Positions 12,297-26,090 of a stretch of DNA of 64,000 bases are shown piece by piece. Source of the stretch: Cololabis saira (taxonomy: Eukaryota; Chordata; Actinopteri; Beloniformes; Belonidae); the NCBI RefSeq assembly GCF_033807715.1, contig NC_084591.1, forward strand, positions 26,997,090-27,061,089, read 5' to 3'. The position numbers and the translations under genes are program-made. Under the pieces are notes generated by a model, which was given only the letters and a program-made list of their open reading frames with translations, was not told where the DNA came from and searched no databases. Each line of letters starts with the position of its first letter. Within the stretch, counting starts at the first letter, position 1.

Positions 12297-15200
12297 AATA
12301 ACATAGCGTAGCTGTTTGCTTTTTTAGTCTTCTCAGTCTGAAAAAAAAACTGCTTTATCTGTTCATATGCTTTAATATCACTGAAGCTTGGAAGATGTAT
12401 AAACAAGCAGAGGCTGCAGACGGTCCATTTATACAGTAAGAATAAGCTCTGGACGCTTGAAAACTGATCGGTAGGTAATATAAGGAGCTGAAATAGGCAT
12501 TCTCTTGCTGCACCTTTCTTCATTCGTATAAATGTTTGGGTTTCTGCTGAGTTTTAGATGTTCAAGTGTGGATAAATAAATAAGTGGAGCTTCCTGGAGG
12601 ACATCTTGAAATTGAATTCCACATCCAAATGACTGACAGTGTGTGGGATTCCTTGCATCCTCCCAAATGAAATTTGGAGAAATAACTATACACACAGGTG
12701 TCAGATTACACCTACATAAGCCCTGCATTAGCAGTCAAGTATTGTATCTTCTCAGCTGTGCTTTCAAACATAATTGGAGCTGTCTGAGAAGAATGCTTCC
12801 TATTCTCTGATTTGTGATGGAATAATGCTGCAATCCAAACAGATGCTCACCGAAGAAACAACATGTACTCAAGCACATGTCCGGAAGAGAAACAGCGCTC
12901 TCACCCATCATTGCACCTGTCAGCCGCCTGATATAAAAATGACATGATACCCGGCAGCACTACTGTATGTGCACCCTGTAACAAAGTTCAACAGTCTTTT
13001 GCAAAGGTGGCAAGAACAGTTAATCTAAATGACAATGCATAATGGAATATTCCAATGTCATCTCTCAGGGTGAACATCTGATGCATGCAGACAAAAATTG
13101 TTGTTTGACCCCATCCTGGCCTGCTTCACACCTCGCTCTGGGCTTTCATGTGCATGTGTGGAGCAGTGAGTACAATTTGCGGCGCACATGTTTTCCCGGC
13201 TTGTACCCAGCCAAGGTGTGCTTTGTGTGTGCCGTGCGAAGTCCCGGTAAAGGTTTGTGTGGCAATGCAAGCACATTGATGTTTGATGGAACCGTGCCTT
13301 GTTTGTGCATCCATGTGTGTTTTTCAGCTTTAATGTGTGTGCAATTGTATGTTCATGTGGTGTATGGATGAGTTATATTTTGTTTTAAATCATGTGCCTC
13401 AGCTATCTAGTGATGTGTAACAGCAGCTGTGGACCGGATATATGAAAGCAGATGAGTGATGTGCTACTGTTCTCACCTTGGCTCATGCTTCTTTGACATT
13501 TCAATGGAAAGAAATCCAACAGGGCTAAACGCACACACACAAAATCAAAATCTTTATTCCATAAGTCATAGTCAGCAGACCTATGTTTGATGTTTAAGTT
13601 GAAAGATGGAAGGGAAGAGAACAGAAGAGAGTAAAGCTAAAGCAAATGTTGCTCTCTTTCATTTCAGCCAGAAAGTTGCACCATTCATAGGGATGCCTTT
13701 CATTTTGTCATTAGTCTCCATCAGCAGCTGTCTGCTGGTGTTACTGTGTGTCAGAAAGCCATCTTTCTCTCTCTCTACGGTTTGATAATGGAGAGGTAAT
13801 TTCAGCTTTATGGCAGTATGACTATAATGATGAGGAGGGGATCACTGACAGCGTGCTAGGACAAAGAAAAATACTTCCTATGTGTGTATACAAAAGCACA
13901 CATCCGTGCTTTTTCTGCATATGCATGGACACAAAAGCATGCATATGCAGGCTTCAACCAGGATATGGTCCAACTCCGACTGCTGTCCCCAGTCAGTGAA
14001 TAGAGAGTAATGAGGGAATACTTCCGTGGCAGATGTGCCTTCTCTGCAACACGTTTTTTTTGCCCAAACTCTGTAAAACTGACCAATGTGAGACATCGGC
14101 CCCAGCAGGCAAGCAGCCCCACCCGGCTCTGACTAAGCTCTGCATGTGTTGCACGTATTTAAAGGATTTGTTCATGAAGTTTGCCTAATGTTGCTACACC
14201 CCAGGAAGTAAAAGTAAGTATCATTTCGACATTGCACCTAGAGTCACATGAAATGACAAAAGCGGCGGTAGTGTCAGCCAGGCCCAAAATCTGTTGCAGG
14301 GCCATCTTCTTCACTGGGGTGTGAAATTATTTTAGCTTTCTCCTCATTATAGGATTTTAAAATGCATTATAGTTAGGGCTTTTATGGTGTGCCGCAGCAT
14401 TAATTCAATTTGCCCCATTCACGCTTTCTTATTATCACGCTCAGTTCAAGCTACAGGGGAGGAAGCTGCTGAGCAGTGCTCCCAGGCCTTATCTCTAAAG
14501 GATATAAACTACAGTACCCAGCTCAATCAGAGCTCGGCGCTGCCAGCTTCATCCATTCACCCACTTTTCCTCGGTCTCCCCTGCTCCCTTTCTCCCGATG
14601 CAGCTTCCTCTGGTGACCTCCATCTTTCTTTCCATCTTCCGTCCCTCTTTCTATTTCCCTCTGACTTGGTGATTGATGGAGGTGGTCTATGGAGCGCTTT
14701 TGATATCGTTCCATAGAAACACGTCTCTAGGCAAACAATCACACACAGCCTATGCACGGGCAGAGATGCCAACACACACAAATGCAAACACAAGACTGGT
14801 GCCAGGCAGAAGAAACAGAGGCTGCTGCACAAGTTTAATGGAAAAACAAGCCACAGTGTATGGGGTAGACAGCATTAATCTATCACTGAAACCAGACCTC
14901 AGTCTGTGATTGTTTAGCACACCAGAGAGGGAAAGAACCTCCTATCACTATCTGTTATTGTGCAGAGATAGAAATAATGTGTTGAACATTGCAAATGCAT
15001 TCACATACAAGTGCAGCACATCAGTATGGAGCAGCAGTGTGAAGTTGGACTTCGCACCAACAACGTTCTTCTATGTAAAAGCTTCCCATTTGCATGAATG
15101 CACACTGACAAAAACACAAGGACTTGATTTATTCTTTGTCTACACTACAAAAGCATATTACGCACTACTAGTTATATCTCTTGAAGCTGTTTCTCAGCAT

Positions 15201-18200
15201 GTGACTTTGCTCTGGGTTAGTGTTAATGGGGAGGCACGATAAAATGAGAATAAAGTCCTCATTTGGATATATTTAATCCAGTGAGCAGTCTGTCCTGTGT
15301 GGAACATCATCTCCCGTCATTAGCAGCAGCAGGCCAGCAAGATTAAACAAGATCAACATTTATCACCCACTGTGTGTGAGAGAAATCAAGTGTTAAACTC
15401 CCCCAAAACCATTGCAGTTTATTACAATTTTTGCAATCGGGGCTATTTCAACAACAGGAATCTACGATTATAGAAGATGTGCAATAAAGAGCAATATAAA
15501 TCAATCTTAATGCCCCAAATCTGTGATAATGCTCACGCTGGATGAGCATGATCCCATGTTATTATTATTATTATTTTTTTAAAAGCAGTGCTCCATCAGT
15601 AGGATTAACCATAAATATAATCCAAATATGGAGACACGCTGAGTGCCTCATTTTCAACTTCGAACACACAATTATGGCACTAACCTTTATAAACAGATCC
15701 TCAGTTTAATGTTTGACAGACGCAGCCATTTCTATGCCAGAGATATTCATCAAAACCAAGTTACCACACAGTCACACAATTAATTATAGAAATTAAATGA
15801 TTAAATAGCAGACACAGTGTCGGGGCAGAAAGAGCACAAGTAATTACGAGCTGATAACGTGAAATTTACATGCAAAGCTGTGAAGAGGGTCTAAACAACA
15901 GCTACACAGATTTTTTGCTGTTAGAAACAAAGAGAAAGACTTAAAAGTATCTCCATCTTAGTGTTTTTCCTATCAGTTCTTACATTTCATTTTGAATAAT
16001 TAGGTTTATAAAGGCACCAGTAAACTTGCCGCCTGGCAGACAGCACGGTGTGTGTTTCTGGCAAGGCTGGCGCTGTTAACAACACCCCATCTTTCCCTGC
16101 TGCATCTTTCTCGTCATATCACAAGACTGTGGAGACCATATGGTCTGATTAGTCCACCGAATTAAGCCCTAGACTGTCATGGTAATGTAAAGCCCTACAC
16201 TTTCACTGGTTCCTCAGTACCTCAACATGTTTCACAAGCACATGAGCCAAGTATGAAACAAATATGTCCAAATAGATTTGGGGTGAGCTTCACAAAGCCA
16301 AATGACAGCACAAGCAGGAAGAAAAACGTCTTTTTCAGTTCCTTTATTTGCATATCTTTCTATATAACTGAAGCTCACCAAAACACAGGTGCAATCTCAT
16401 CTTAAAATATCTATATAAGAGCCTGTGCTTTTGCTGGATGATCATTAGCCCTGAGAGGCACTACATTTTATATGCATCAAATACAACTGCTTCTGTAATC
16501 AGCCATCCTCTGGCTGTGATGGAGTTGTTCTGTCTCTCTGTCTTCCTGAAACTGATTGGACCATGAATCATGGACATCATCTGCAAACGCAGTTTACATT
16601 CTGACCCTCAACTCCCTCGCCTTCTACATAGTCTTTTTGATTGCCAGTCGACCCAAAATTTAGCAAGACGTTCTCTCCACATTGTAACCGGTTCTCTTTT
16701 TGCATGCAGTCATTGTCATCTTTTCGACAAAAGCCACGCTCTTACTGAACAAATTGGTGTCCTGCAATTACTGCCATTTCTGCAGTTTGAGCGCTTTCCT
16801 CCAAAGCAAAGTTCATGGCATGTCAAAACATCTCACTAGGAAACTTGGCCAGCCATGTGATCTTTTTCACTGCATTAAAAATCTCCGTGTTCACAGTTCA
16901 CCCAACAAAGCTTTCAAAGTTGTCTGCGTCCTGTGTGCTTATCAGCGCCTCCTTGGGCCACCAAGAAGAGAGCTGCAACCATTGTTATGCTCAGTTAATT
17001 GGACCTTTGGGTGTGAAAGGTTGAGAAATTCAAGACCAAATAGATAAATAAGCACAAGCATTGAATTCCCATGACATATCCCAGCGTTGGCTCAAATTTT
17101 CCCCTTTCTCATTCTGCCCTATAGGCGAGACTGTCTGAAAGGCTGATTCATTAGAGAGCTTCAGGAGAGTTCTATCAGCCCCTCAACTCAATCACACACC
17201 TACCTCTTCTGTGAGTAGGTAAACTATCAGCAAGCCTCTGTCACAGCCTATTCTGTTACATATAAATTGTTGTTTAAAGTGATGGTTTGTGACTGGGAGC
17301 AAAACTGCTCCTGCCTAATCAATAGCACAAAATCAATCCCACTCTCCAGGGAAATGGCTCAGGGAGACGACCCAGCATGCCAGAGTGGAGCAAGAACAAA
17401 AGTTTTAGATGAATGGGGAAATAGCGGGTGTGGAGGAGAGCGGGGAGTCAGCCAAGGCAGTAAAATGCTATTGTGTTCATCAGAAATCTTTCCACATTCA
17501 GGTAATCACAGCAAACACAATACTGGATGATTAAATTATGTCAACAAAATCCTCAAACCCAAACCTTTGTCTCCCACTGAGCTTGTGTCGGCGCATCATG
17601 GATTAGATTTAATAAAACAAAACCTACTCTGTTGGCGATAAGCTCCTTGCACAATGTGTGAGCCACGCTCATTTATCACAAAGAAAGACGTCAGGTTTAA
17701 CAGAAGCATTCGGGGAATCTGTGAGATTGGAGGTCAGCAAGACATTTACCTGACAGCGCCTGCCTCTGTGCAAAGTCTAGAGTTGACCACGTCTGCGGTA
17801 ATGGCATCAATAATGCAGACACTTGCCTTGATAAAACTCCCCATCACCATGACTGTCCTCAAATCACTGTGCCAAATGCAGTGCTCACATCTCTGAAACA
17901 CTACACACAACAAACTAATACATGAGGTTTGAAGGATGAGGTTTCAGCCTGTACGTGACAGATACAGTACATACTCATTCAATGTCTTGGCTTTAATTAT
18001 GTTTTGGTCCACTTCGTCTCCCCTCTTGTTATAATGGCAGTAGGGATTCACCATCCGGATCTCCTATCGGAGTTAAATGTTAACTTTATGGCTGAATCGT
18101 GGCTGGATGTTTTATTTGGTCTCATTGTAATCATAACAACATGATAAAAGTGGAGTTTCTGACGTTAGTTTTTTATTCATTAAGCCACGGTGGGCTGCCA

Positions 18201-19558
18201 GAGCCCTGGAGGTTCCTCCGCCATGAAAAACAACAGCATCAGTCATTTCAGTAATGCTGAGTTCAACTGAGAAGAAAAGAAAAACGAAAAAGATGACTAT
18301 GATGAATTTTGACTGCTTTCGTTCAAATGTAGTGTGAAACTCCTGAAAAGACACAACATCTATGAATAGAGGACTTGAAACTTCAATGATCTTGCAGATT
18401 TGCATTTTTGGGTACAAACCTGATGACAGTCAGCATTAAGCCTGGTATGATCCAAAGCCACAGTGCTGTTCTCCTAAATATTTGTGGAAGTGGACTGTAA
18501 CTCAGTAAATGTATTAATGCTTGTTTCATTTTTACAAGCTACAAATTAAAATGCATGCACACCAAACATGAATGGAAAGATTTGCAACACTAGTAAATGA
18601 AAATAAATAAATAAATAAAAGATTAGGTTTTTTTCTTTGGGCATGCAATAATGTTTTCCTCATCCGAGTCTGCAGGCCTAAATCTCACCACATAATTAAG
18701 GTGCCAATCAACAAGTCAGGGTGTGAGTTAAAATGGAGGAGGTGTAACATGAAACAGAAACAACCACCAACAAAGTTAGTTTCCTGGATACCAAACCCGT
18801 GTTTCAGTCCCCTCCATCTGTGACGCACTCAATTTATTGCATCCTAAAACGAGACATCTCTTTCTTTTTTTTCCTTTCTGGCGTGTGTATGGGAAGCCAA
18901 AGGAGATTCGGACTCATGAGGCAGGCAGGTGAAGAAAATAAATAAACTTTTGTCAAGCAAAAGTAAAAGCACTGAAATGGCAGGGAGTCCAAAAACAGAA
19001 ATCAGAAACACAAAAGCAGAGTGTGGCAGGAACAAAACTCAGCATGGGGGATAATGCACACAACGGAAAGGCGGGGATGACAGTCCGGTCAAAAACAAGG
19101 GAAACGTGTTGTTATACTACTATAGGTGATGAAAGATAGGAAACAGGGGAGTGGCTACAAAATAAAACCAAAGTGAAAATAAAAAAAACGATAATTTCAC
19201 ATACTGTATCAGCAACAAGAAGGAGACAAAGAACAAAACAAACAATGTGTGACAATTTCACTCTACAGAGTTGATAAAAGGCTTCTTAGTCTTTTGCCTT
19301 ATGCAAACCTTACATAAAAGCAATTTCACTTAATCCGTCTTTTGACTTTTGAACCAGTACGAGATAAGCACTCCAACTCTGATGGCAAATAAGTAAAACG
19401 CACTGTCTCAGCGAGATGACACACTTTTGTTGTTCTCTATGTGGTGCTCTCTCTTATGACGTTCCTGAGGGCAGGTGATACTCCCCATCTCTTCTCCATT
19501 TGCCCTGCAAAAATATCCAGACAAATGCTACCCTTCCTGCAGATGAGAACAGTGTGTA

Positions 19559-19562
19559 TGTA

Positions 19563-19613
<51 letters not shown>

Positions 19614-19631
19614 ATAGATATAGATAGATAT
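19559..19631. repeat. (TATC)n with inverted GATA tail
   Basis: A TATC array followed by TATAGATATAGATAGATA, so the end of the run can fold back on the array. Confidence 0.95.
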
Positions 19632-21484
19632 TATTTTTGCCAGCCCCGCTGTGCCCTGTAACAATCCATTCTGCACTAGAGGCTGCAGTACACGCTCACC
19701 TCATTCCCCTCCTGCCACCCCAACAGTTTCTTACTTCTGCCCTCTAACCATCTGACAATTACTTTTCACCAAGCTGACCTCTCATCAGCAGTCTACTACT
19801 CTCTGCCTCTCATCTGGCCGCCCTTTACTTATTTTCAGTGAAGCTTGCAGAGGTATAAAAGAAAAAACAGAAAATCATTTTACACATTGGCATGTATCAA
19901 TAGACTCCTTCTCTCTTTCTTTGCATCTGTGTGTCGCCACCTTACTCACCTTTAGCTCTCTTTACCCCCTCTTTACCTCTCTTTACTCCCCCAAATTCAT
20001 AGTCAGACTCTTGTCCTCAGCATTACCCTTTGTCCTGACTTTTCTGACTGACTTGTATCCACTTTGGCTCCTTTCCTTACTCAACTTACTCCTATTCTTG
20101 ATATCTAGTCCCATATTTCCAGAAAAATATGTTGTAGATCCATACCTTTCCATCTAACATGGCAGGAGATACAAGACTGTAGAGGAGCGAGGACTGCAGG
20201 GATGTGAGACACATCTGTTTGATCACAAAGTGGAAACCTAATGCTACAGGCTCCAACACAAAAACCATCTGAGGCAACAGATCTGACAATCTCTCCTGTA
20301 ATCTGGACACCAAAATGCCCCTCTCCACATTTAACATGAAATTGACCGATACTCAAACAAATCGACATAATAAACTACATGGATGGGGGGGAAAAAAACT
20401 ATTGTCATGCTAAAACAACCGCACACATTTTTGCAATAACCACAGGCATTTAAAAAAAAACAAATTTAATAAATGCAAACAGCTTTTTGTGAAATTGTTT
20501 TCTACTTAAACAAACAGCCCCTCAGTCACAAATTACAAACAAAAATGAGATCCAGTCTCTTCTCAATTCATTTCACATCACAAGGGGAATATGCAAATTT
20601 CATTGGGGGAGGTGGGGCAAGTAGGAAAGGAGAAATTGGATTAAAGGCAGCATGAGGCGAGATGCTGACTGTGAGACAGAGACAGGAAGAGAGACGAGGG
20701 CGGAGGAGAGAAAGATAGGGCTCCCGCAGAAAACAGGCTGCAAAGACATGATTACCGCAAACTGAATACGAGCCTGCCCACAGATAACTAAAGGAGAGGG
20801 AGAAACCATTCCAATATGCCCCACTCCAGCCCACTTAGGACGGCACCGCTTGTTCGATACTCTTTCAAACCCGTCAAATACCATTAAAAGATTTCCACTC
20901 AGGTACAAAAAAATGGGTATTTTTTCGGTGGGACAACGGAAAGTGAAAAATCCCCACCACAAATCTAAACTGACGTCCTCTGTGGACCAGTGAAAATCCT
21001 TTACAGTAAGAGCTGAAGAGGTCCCTCACTCCCTTTCCACAAAACAACACAGCATAACCAGTTTCTGAGTCATGAGTCATGGCCTACTTCCTTTGCTTTA
21101 ACTTTTTTTTTTTTTTTTTCTTACACCAATGGTTTAATACACACAGGGTATATCAAAAACATACTGGTTTCTTTGGGGATTTTTAGTGCAGTAAATAAAG
21201 TTTAGAAGGTAATTATTACTTCTACATTAACAGAAGATCATGTAAAGAAGAAAGCAAGTGCTTTCTTTGGACCCTGAGAAAGAACAAACACTTTATTAAA
21301 AAACAAACAAACAAAAAAGAAGGTGTGCTAAATTTGATACCACAGAGGGATCAGAGATCAAACTTCTCAGGGGGCCTGAAATCTGCTCTAAAATCCTAAT
21401 TACATCTTAAACTCCTTCAATATTTTGTTGTCATCCCTCAATGTGTGAAAAGAAATAGAAGTGTTGCTTCACATATGCTCTAAT

Positions 21485-21485
<1 letters not shown>

Positions 21486-21552
<67 letters not shown>
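21486..21552. repeat. (CA)n microsatellite
   Basis: About 33 perfect CA units followed by TATATA. Confidence 0.97.
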
Positions 21553-21558
<6 letters not shown>

Positions 21559-24370
21559 CAAAGTATGATTAAAAGAAGAATGGAAATAACAAAAATGTTC
21601 ATTTTGATTTATTAATAAAGAAAGTAATTCCTAACTTTGTGGTTGCAATCAGAAAGTAAGTGGTGTAATGAATCACTGCAGTAAGGTGGTAATTTGTAAC
21701 ATAAGGATATTGCATCAGAAAGGAGCAAGACTAATTAACTAGCGCAAACCAGTTGGTGGAAGCAATCAAATGAGGCAATATGTTGCATGATTACATTAAC
21801 TGACCAATTACTGCTGAAAACACCATAATGCCTAGTTTTATGAAATCTGCAGCAGCAGATAGCAGTTATGGTTAATTATTTCAGTCAAATTTGGGATCAA
21901 ATAAGATGGTGTATGCAGGAATGGTGGCCTCCACGGGAGGGAATATATTTCTGCTCGTGAAACATTTGAATGTTGTACAATCTTCTTTTCTGGTTGTCAC
22001 AGTGTTCAAGATACACTCAAAACAGCTTTTGAGATTATTTTTGACAATGCAAATAGCTACTATGAACGCTCTGAATAAAAACACATTCCATCTTCAACCA
22101 CACAGCGGAACAAATGTTGAATACAGTCTTTCAGTGAGGATAGATCCAACACTGAAAACAAAACACAAATGCTGTACTTCTATTTTGTGCCAGCATATCT
22201 AGGCATCAAACTTGCTATTTTATCTCCATTTGAACAAGAGAAACAGTGTTTCTGATTGCTACAATCATAATGCTGTGCCCACACACCGAAGTTATTAACA
22301 CAAGACAGCTTCAAATCACTGTTACTTTTCATGTGCACATTAACTACTTAACAGATGCTTTCAGTAAATGGTAAGGACATCTGAATTCTTCGTTCGTTTA
22401 GTGCGCCTCTGATGGTGGACTAATGGACATTGGCATTAGCCAGTGTGAGTTTATTTCTGAAACTACAAAACAACTCAAGCAGTCTTGAATTTCTTTCATT
22501 TCTATGTTATCTGTTTCACCTGAATTCCACCTCCATGGCATATCTTTGTTTGTTGGATAAAACCACCATGTATAATATTTATATATTTTTATTTATTTTT
22601 AAAATGGACTTCTTTAACATGTTTTGGACTGTTGAGAAAATCTGATTATGGTTTAGATCGTATTTGTGCAGAAATACAGAAAGTTGTAGAAGGTCCACAA
22701 GCTTCCAAGCATCAGCTTAATCAAGTAAGGCTACCAGTTGTGTTAGTGTTGTAAAAGAGGATCAGTAGCTGAAAGAGAGCCCATTATGCCCAAATTAACA
22801 AATTAAAATCAAGTGACCAGAGTGAAAAACAAGTGTTGGTGCTGCTGCTGAGAATTTTCTGTATCTGAAGAGCATCTTTTCTTCTAGCGTTGGTTCCTGT
22901 GGTCATCACGCTCATGTTGCTGCAGTAATTTTTGTGACAGTATTATTTTCAACTTTATCCAAAGCTGCTGCTAACTTGAATGTATCTGCTTGACATTCAG
23001 TGGATGACTGTCAGCATCACGGACAGCTCTGTGCTCCAGAGAGTTTATTGTGGTGGGGGGAGAAAAAAAGTCTAGACAACGCAACAAATGGGGTTTCATT
23101 GAAACTGCTGTTATTGTGCCTGAGGTCAATTTTCATGTGATTATACAGTACACTCACATAAAAGCAAACAGCAAAGACAGATGTACAAATACAAATCGCC
23201 TCTCCCTTCCATTCTCTTTCTCTGATGTGCTCATGTGCTTGCACATCCATTTGTGAGACAGAACTCGAAATTCACTGCAAGACAAAAACAAGGCCACATA
23301 CAAAAAAATAAAAAATCACAAGCAAGATTAGGTCAAAACTTATCTATCAAAGGGATGTGCATGTACAGACTGGGAGTGGAACAAGCAGAAAAAAGGCCTG
23401 TCCACCCAGACTGCCATCACAGTCACAGGATAAAGGACAAGCCATGCCTTTGATCAGGGAAAGAGAGTTTTGCAAGTGTGAGAGGTAAAATGGAGGAAGA
23501 TTTCTGAATAAGTCAGACTGGAGCTACTGAATACTACTCATCTGTGACTGGGTAAAAAAAAAAAAAAAAAAAGTATGTCAAATTTTAGACCATTTTTTTT
23601 TTTGTTAGAAGAAAACATGACAACCCCCTTTTGCAAACAAAATGTGCCCCAATCAGGCATGCAATTACAATCCTGAACATGCTGTGAAATGCAGCAGCAG
23701 CAAGTCAGTAAGCAACTGGGATAAAAACAGTATGTACTATTTCTTGCACACCGTGAGGCTCAATTACAGAGCAAATCATTTTGATTCCATGTTGACTTTT
23801 TTTTCCTTCCACTTTCTTGTGTTTAAGCTTGAAGTCAAACTTTCCAAGTGCAAAAGTAAAACTCAGCCGATGTAAATTCCATCTTTCCTCCAAGTATTTG
23901 AGAGGTTTCATGTCTGTGTCAGTGCTACTTTAAATCCCTGGGACTAGAGAGTGAATGAGAGGAGGATTACAGGGGTAATGCCAGAAGATGAGAGGCAGAG
24001 GGTCGCAGTGGTTTGCCACTCTGCAAGGATTAGCACTGAAAACAACTTCACAGTCACAAACTATGTCAATCAAGGGCATAATTCAGTCAGTCTAAAGACC
24101 CTGTATGAGTCATCTCTCTGCTAAAAGTGACCTCCTACTCTTCAATAATTATATACATATTTTATAAATTAGTGAAATTAATTGGAACAATATTAGACTA
24201 TAGTAGAAAAAAACGCTAAAACAGACTTAAAATGGTGAATATATTTCAAGTATGTGGATGGAAACTCGGTAATGAGGCACCTGTGGAATGAGCCTATTGG
24301 CTGCAGCTAACAGCAACTGCTTGCCATTGATGTAATCGATATGTCAGGCCTGATGAGGGGAGTGTGCCAG

Positions 24371-24407
24371 TGTGTGTGTGTGTGGGGTGTGTGTGTGTGT
24401 GGGGGGG
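24371..24407. repeat. Imperfect (TG)n with G-runs
   Basis: TG units broken by GGGG and ending in seven Gs. It lies about 180 bp downstream of the cadherin exon 1 donor. Confidence 0.85.
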
Positions 24408-24590
24408 CAACACTGATGAAAATTGAGGTGTCCAGATGGCAGCAGTTTAAGTGCATGTGATGTGCAGCTTTTCATTAAAGTAGGGCATTATCACTATGGA
24501 GCAAATGTATAGGGGAGAGGAATGAGGAGGAAGGGAAGGAGTGGGGCCTTTACATGACCTAACTTAACAAGAGGGGAAAATTCAACAAAC

Positions 24591-25587
24591 CTCGTTTATC
24601 TTGAATCTTAACAGTGAGCTCCACAAAAGGTTCCGTCTCCCTATCCAGCTTCCGAACGATAGTGACATCTCCACCGTCGCGGCTCACGGCCACCGGGGAG
24701 CTCTCTGGCTCCGGGTAAACCAGCTCGTAGGCAGCTGACTGAAACCTGCTGGGATTCAGGCTCGTGATGATGGAGCCGATGCTGGCATCCTCAGAAACGT
24801 TGAGGGAGAGCAGGTTGCCGGGGTCAAGCAGCGCCCTGGGCAGCCGGCCCGCCCTGGCTGGCCAAACTAATCCAGCAGGACGCATGTATCTCTGCGGAGA
24901 CACGCTGACCAGCACAGCCCTGCTGCTCAGAGCCGGCCATCCGTGATCCCTGGCATACACGGAGAACCTCACCGTACGGTTGAGCCCCAGGATGGAGTCC
25001 ACAAGCAAAACTTCACCTGTTTTCGGGACAACATAGAAGCTGCCATTTTTGGGGATGGAGACGAACGTGAACTCTGCGTTCTTTCCACTGTCTCCATCCA
25101 CAGCTTTTAGCCTGTAAACGACCCTGCGGAGAGCAGTGGTGTCGTCTAAACTTATGTGCACGCTGTCGGCGCTGAGAAAGGTCGGTGCGTGGTCGTTGGT
25201 GTCCAACACATCCACTTTTACCGACCCAACCTCGAAGGCGACGGGTTCCGACGCGCACGTCTGGCAACACAAACCTATGCTCAGCAGGTATTCTGAGCGA
25301 GCCTCCCTGTCGAGAACCTTGGAAGTTTTCAGTAGTATATTTCCCCGCTTGTGGTGAGCGAAGACGCGGAAATCTTCGCTGCCGTTTCCGTACAGTTTGA
25401 AGTGCATCCCGGAGACCGGACACCATTTTTGCGCGTTGATGCGCTTCATCGGAACGCTCAGTCCGTTCACTTTGGAAGCTGCTGGCGAGTTCTCAAAAAC
25501 ATGCCCGTGAAAGAAGGGCAGTCGCCCTTGTGTTGGGTATCCAGCAGCTGGCATTAGAAGGCAGCATAACAGAAGAGCCCAAATCAT
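24591..25587 (-). CDS. Cadherin-superfamily protein, first coding exon (partial gene)
   Basis: This exon encodes the N-terminal 332 residues of a secreted or membrane adhesion protein. The start has a favourable context (CCAACATGA, A at -3). Residues 1-16 form a signal peptide with a Leu/Cys-rich core. Cadherin repeat signatures follow: LDREA near residue 92, DTNDHAP near 130 (the inter-repeat calcium-binding motif), DGDSG near 165, ARDHG near 212, SEDASIG near 265 and LDRETEP near 314, so about two full repeats and part of a third. A double-Cys LCCQTC lies near residue 106. The exon ends at GATAAACGAG with donor GTTTGT, phase 1; the frame stops ten codons into the intron. The rest of the gene would lie leftward, beyond any exon I can see. 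The Cys-bearing first repeat reminds me of vertebrate type III (neural/Hz-like) classic cadherins, but FAT, Dachsous or protocadherin-like members are not excluded. Confidence 0.85.
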
Positions 25588-26090
25588 GTTGGTGACAAGT
25601 TACGCACCTCCAAAAAAAAGAGTCTCAGCGGGAGGGTTGACGGAAAATTATACAAAATGAAAAGAAAAACATCTAAAAAGCATTTCCTTCATAGTTATCC
25701 ACAGTGTGATCCTTCCACGAGAGCCCTGTGAACTTTAAGCGTTCTCATCCTGGCGGATCGGTGTGTTGGCTCCATGCGGCACGGCTGCGCTGCAGGCGCT
25801 GCTGTGCTGGCTTTGCTGTGCTCGCATCCAGCGTTCAGCACCACAGCTCCGGACAGCGCCAAGCGCGGGGGCGTGGCGGCGCACGGAGACGGAGCTCCAC
25901 GGCGAACCCCACCCCGTGCGACGGACGGTCAGGAAGGAAGGCTCTCCCTGCTCCACACCTCCGTCCTCAAGGCGGCCGAGCCAGTGCGTAAACACGCAGC
26001 TGCGCGCCTTCGCAGATGTACCGCACGCAAATCCGCTATCAGCGTAAATGACTGTTGACAGACGAGAAGATCACCCGCGCATGCACCCCG
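25588..26090 (-). promoter_or_regulatory. GC/CpG-rich 5' flank of the cadherin gene
   Basis: Directly upstream of the start codon, 25,740-26,090 is much richer in GC and CpG than its AT-rich surroundings, with many GCGC and CGG steps. This suits the promoter and 5' UTR of the minus-strand cadherin gene. No TATA box or transcription start could be fixed. Overlapping Arg/Ala-rich open frames on both strands are effects of composition. Confidence 0.55.

Larger units (their letters stand above)
12297..24590. other. Gene-less stretch, probable cadherin intron 1 (part 3)
   Basis: No exon with paired splice signals and a cadherin-like frame was recognised. The stretch contains homopolymers (18.6 kb AAAT run, 21.1 kb poly-T, 23.55 kb poly-A), microsatellites listed separately, and AT-rich patches with TAAT motifs. 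Short cadherin exons could have been missed. Open frames of 80-115 residues here (near 12.5, 14.5, 16.7 and 20.7 kb) have no domain signature. Confidence 0.4.

Noticed and set aside
12429..12728. 99-residue minus-strand frame as a possible cadherin exon
   Set aside because: It has no cadherin motif and no splice acceptor with the needed phase-1 entry.
16700..17047. 115-residue plus-strand frame with many Cys
   Set aside because: No zinc-finger spacing or known domain, and overlapping frames on the same strand are equally open.
25013..25426. 137-residue Arg-rich minus-strand frame
   Set aside because: It is an alternative frame inside the cadherin exon.
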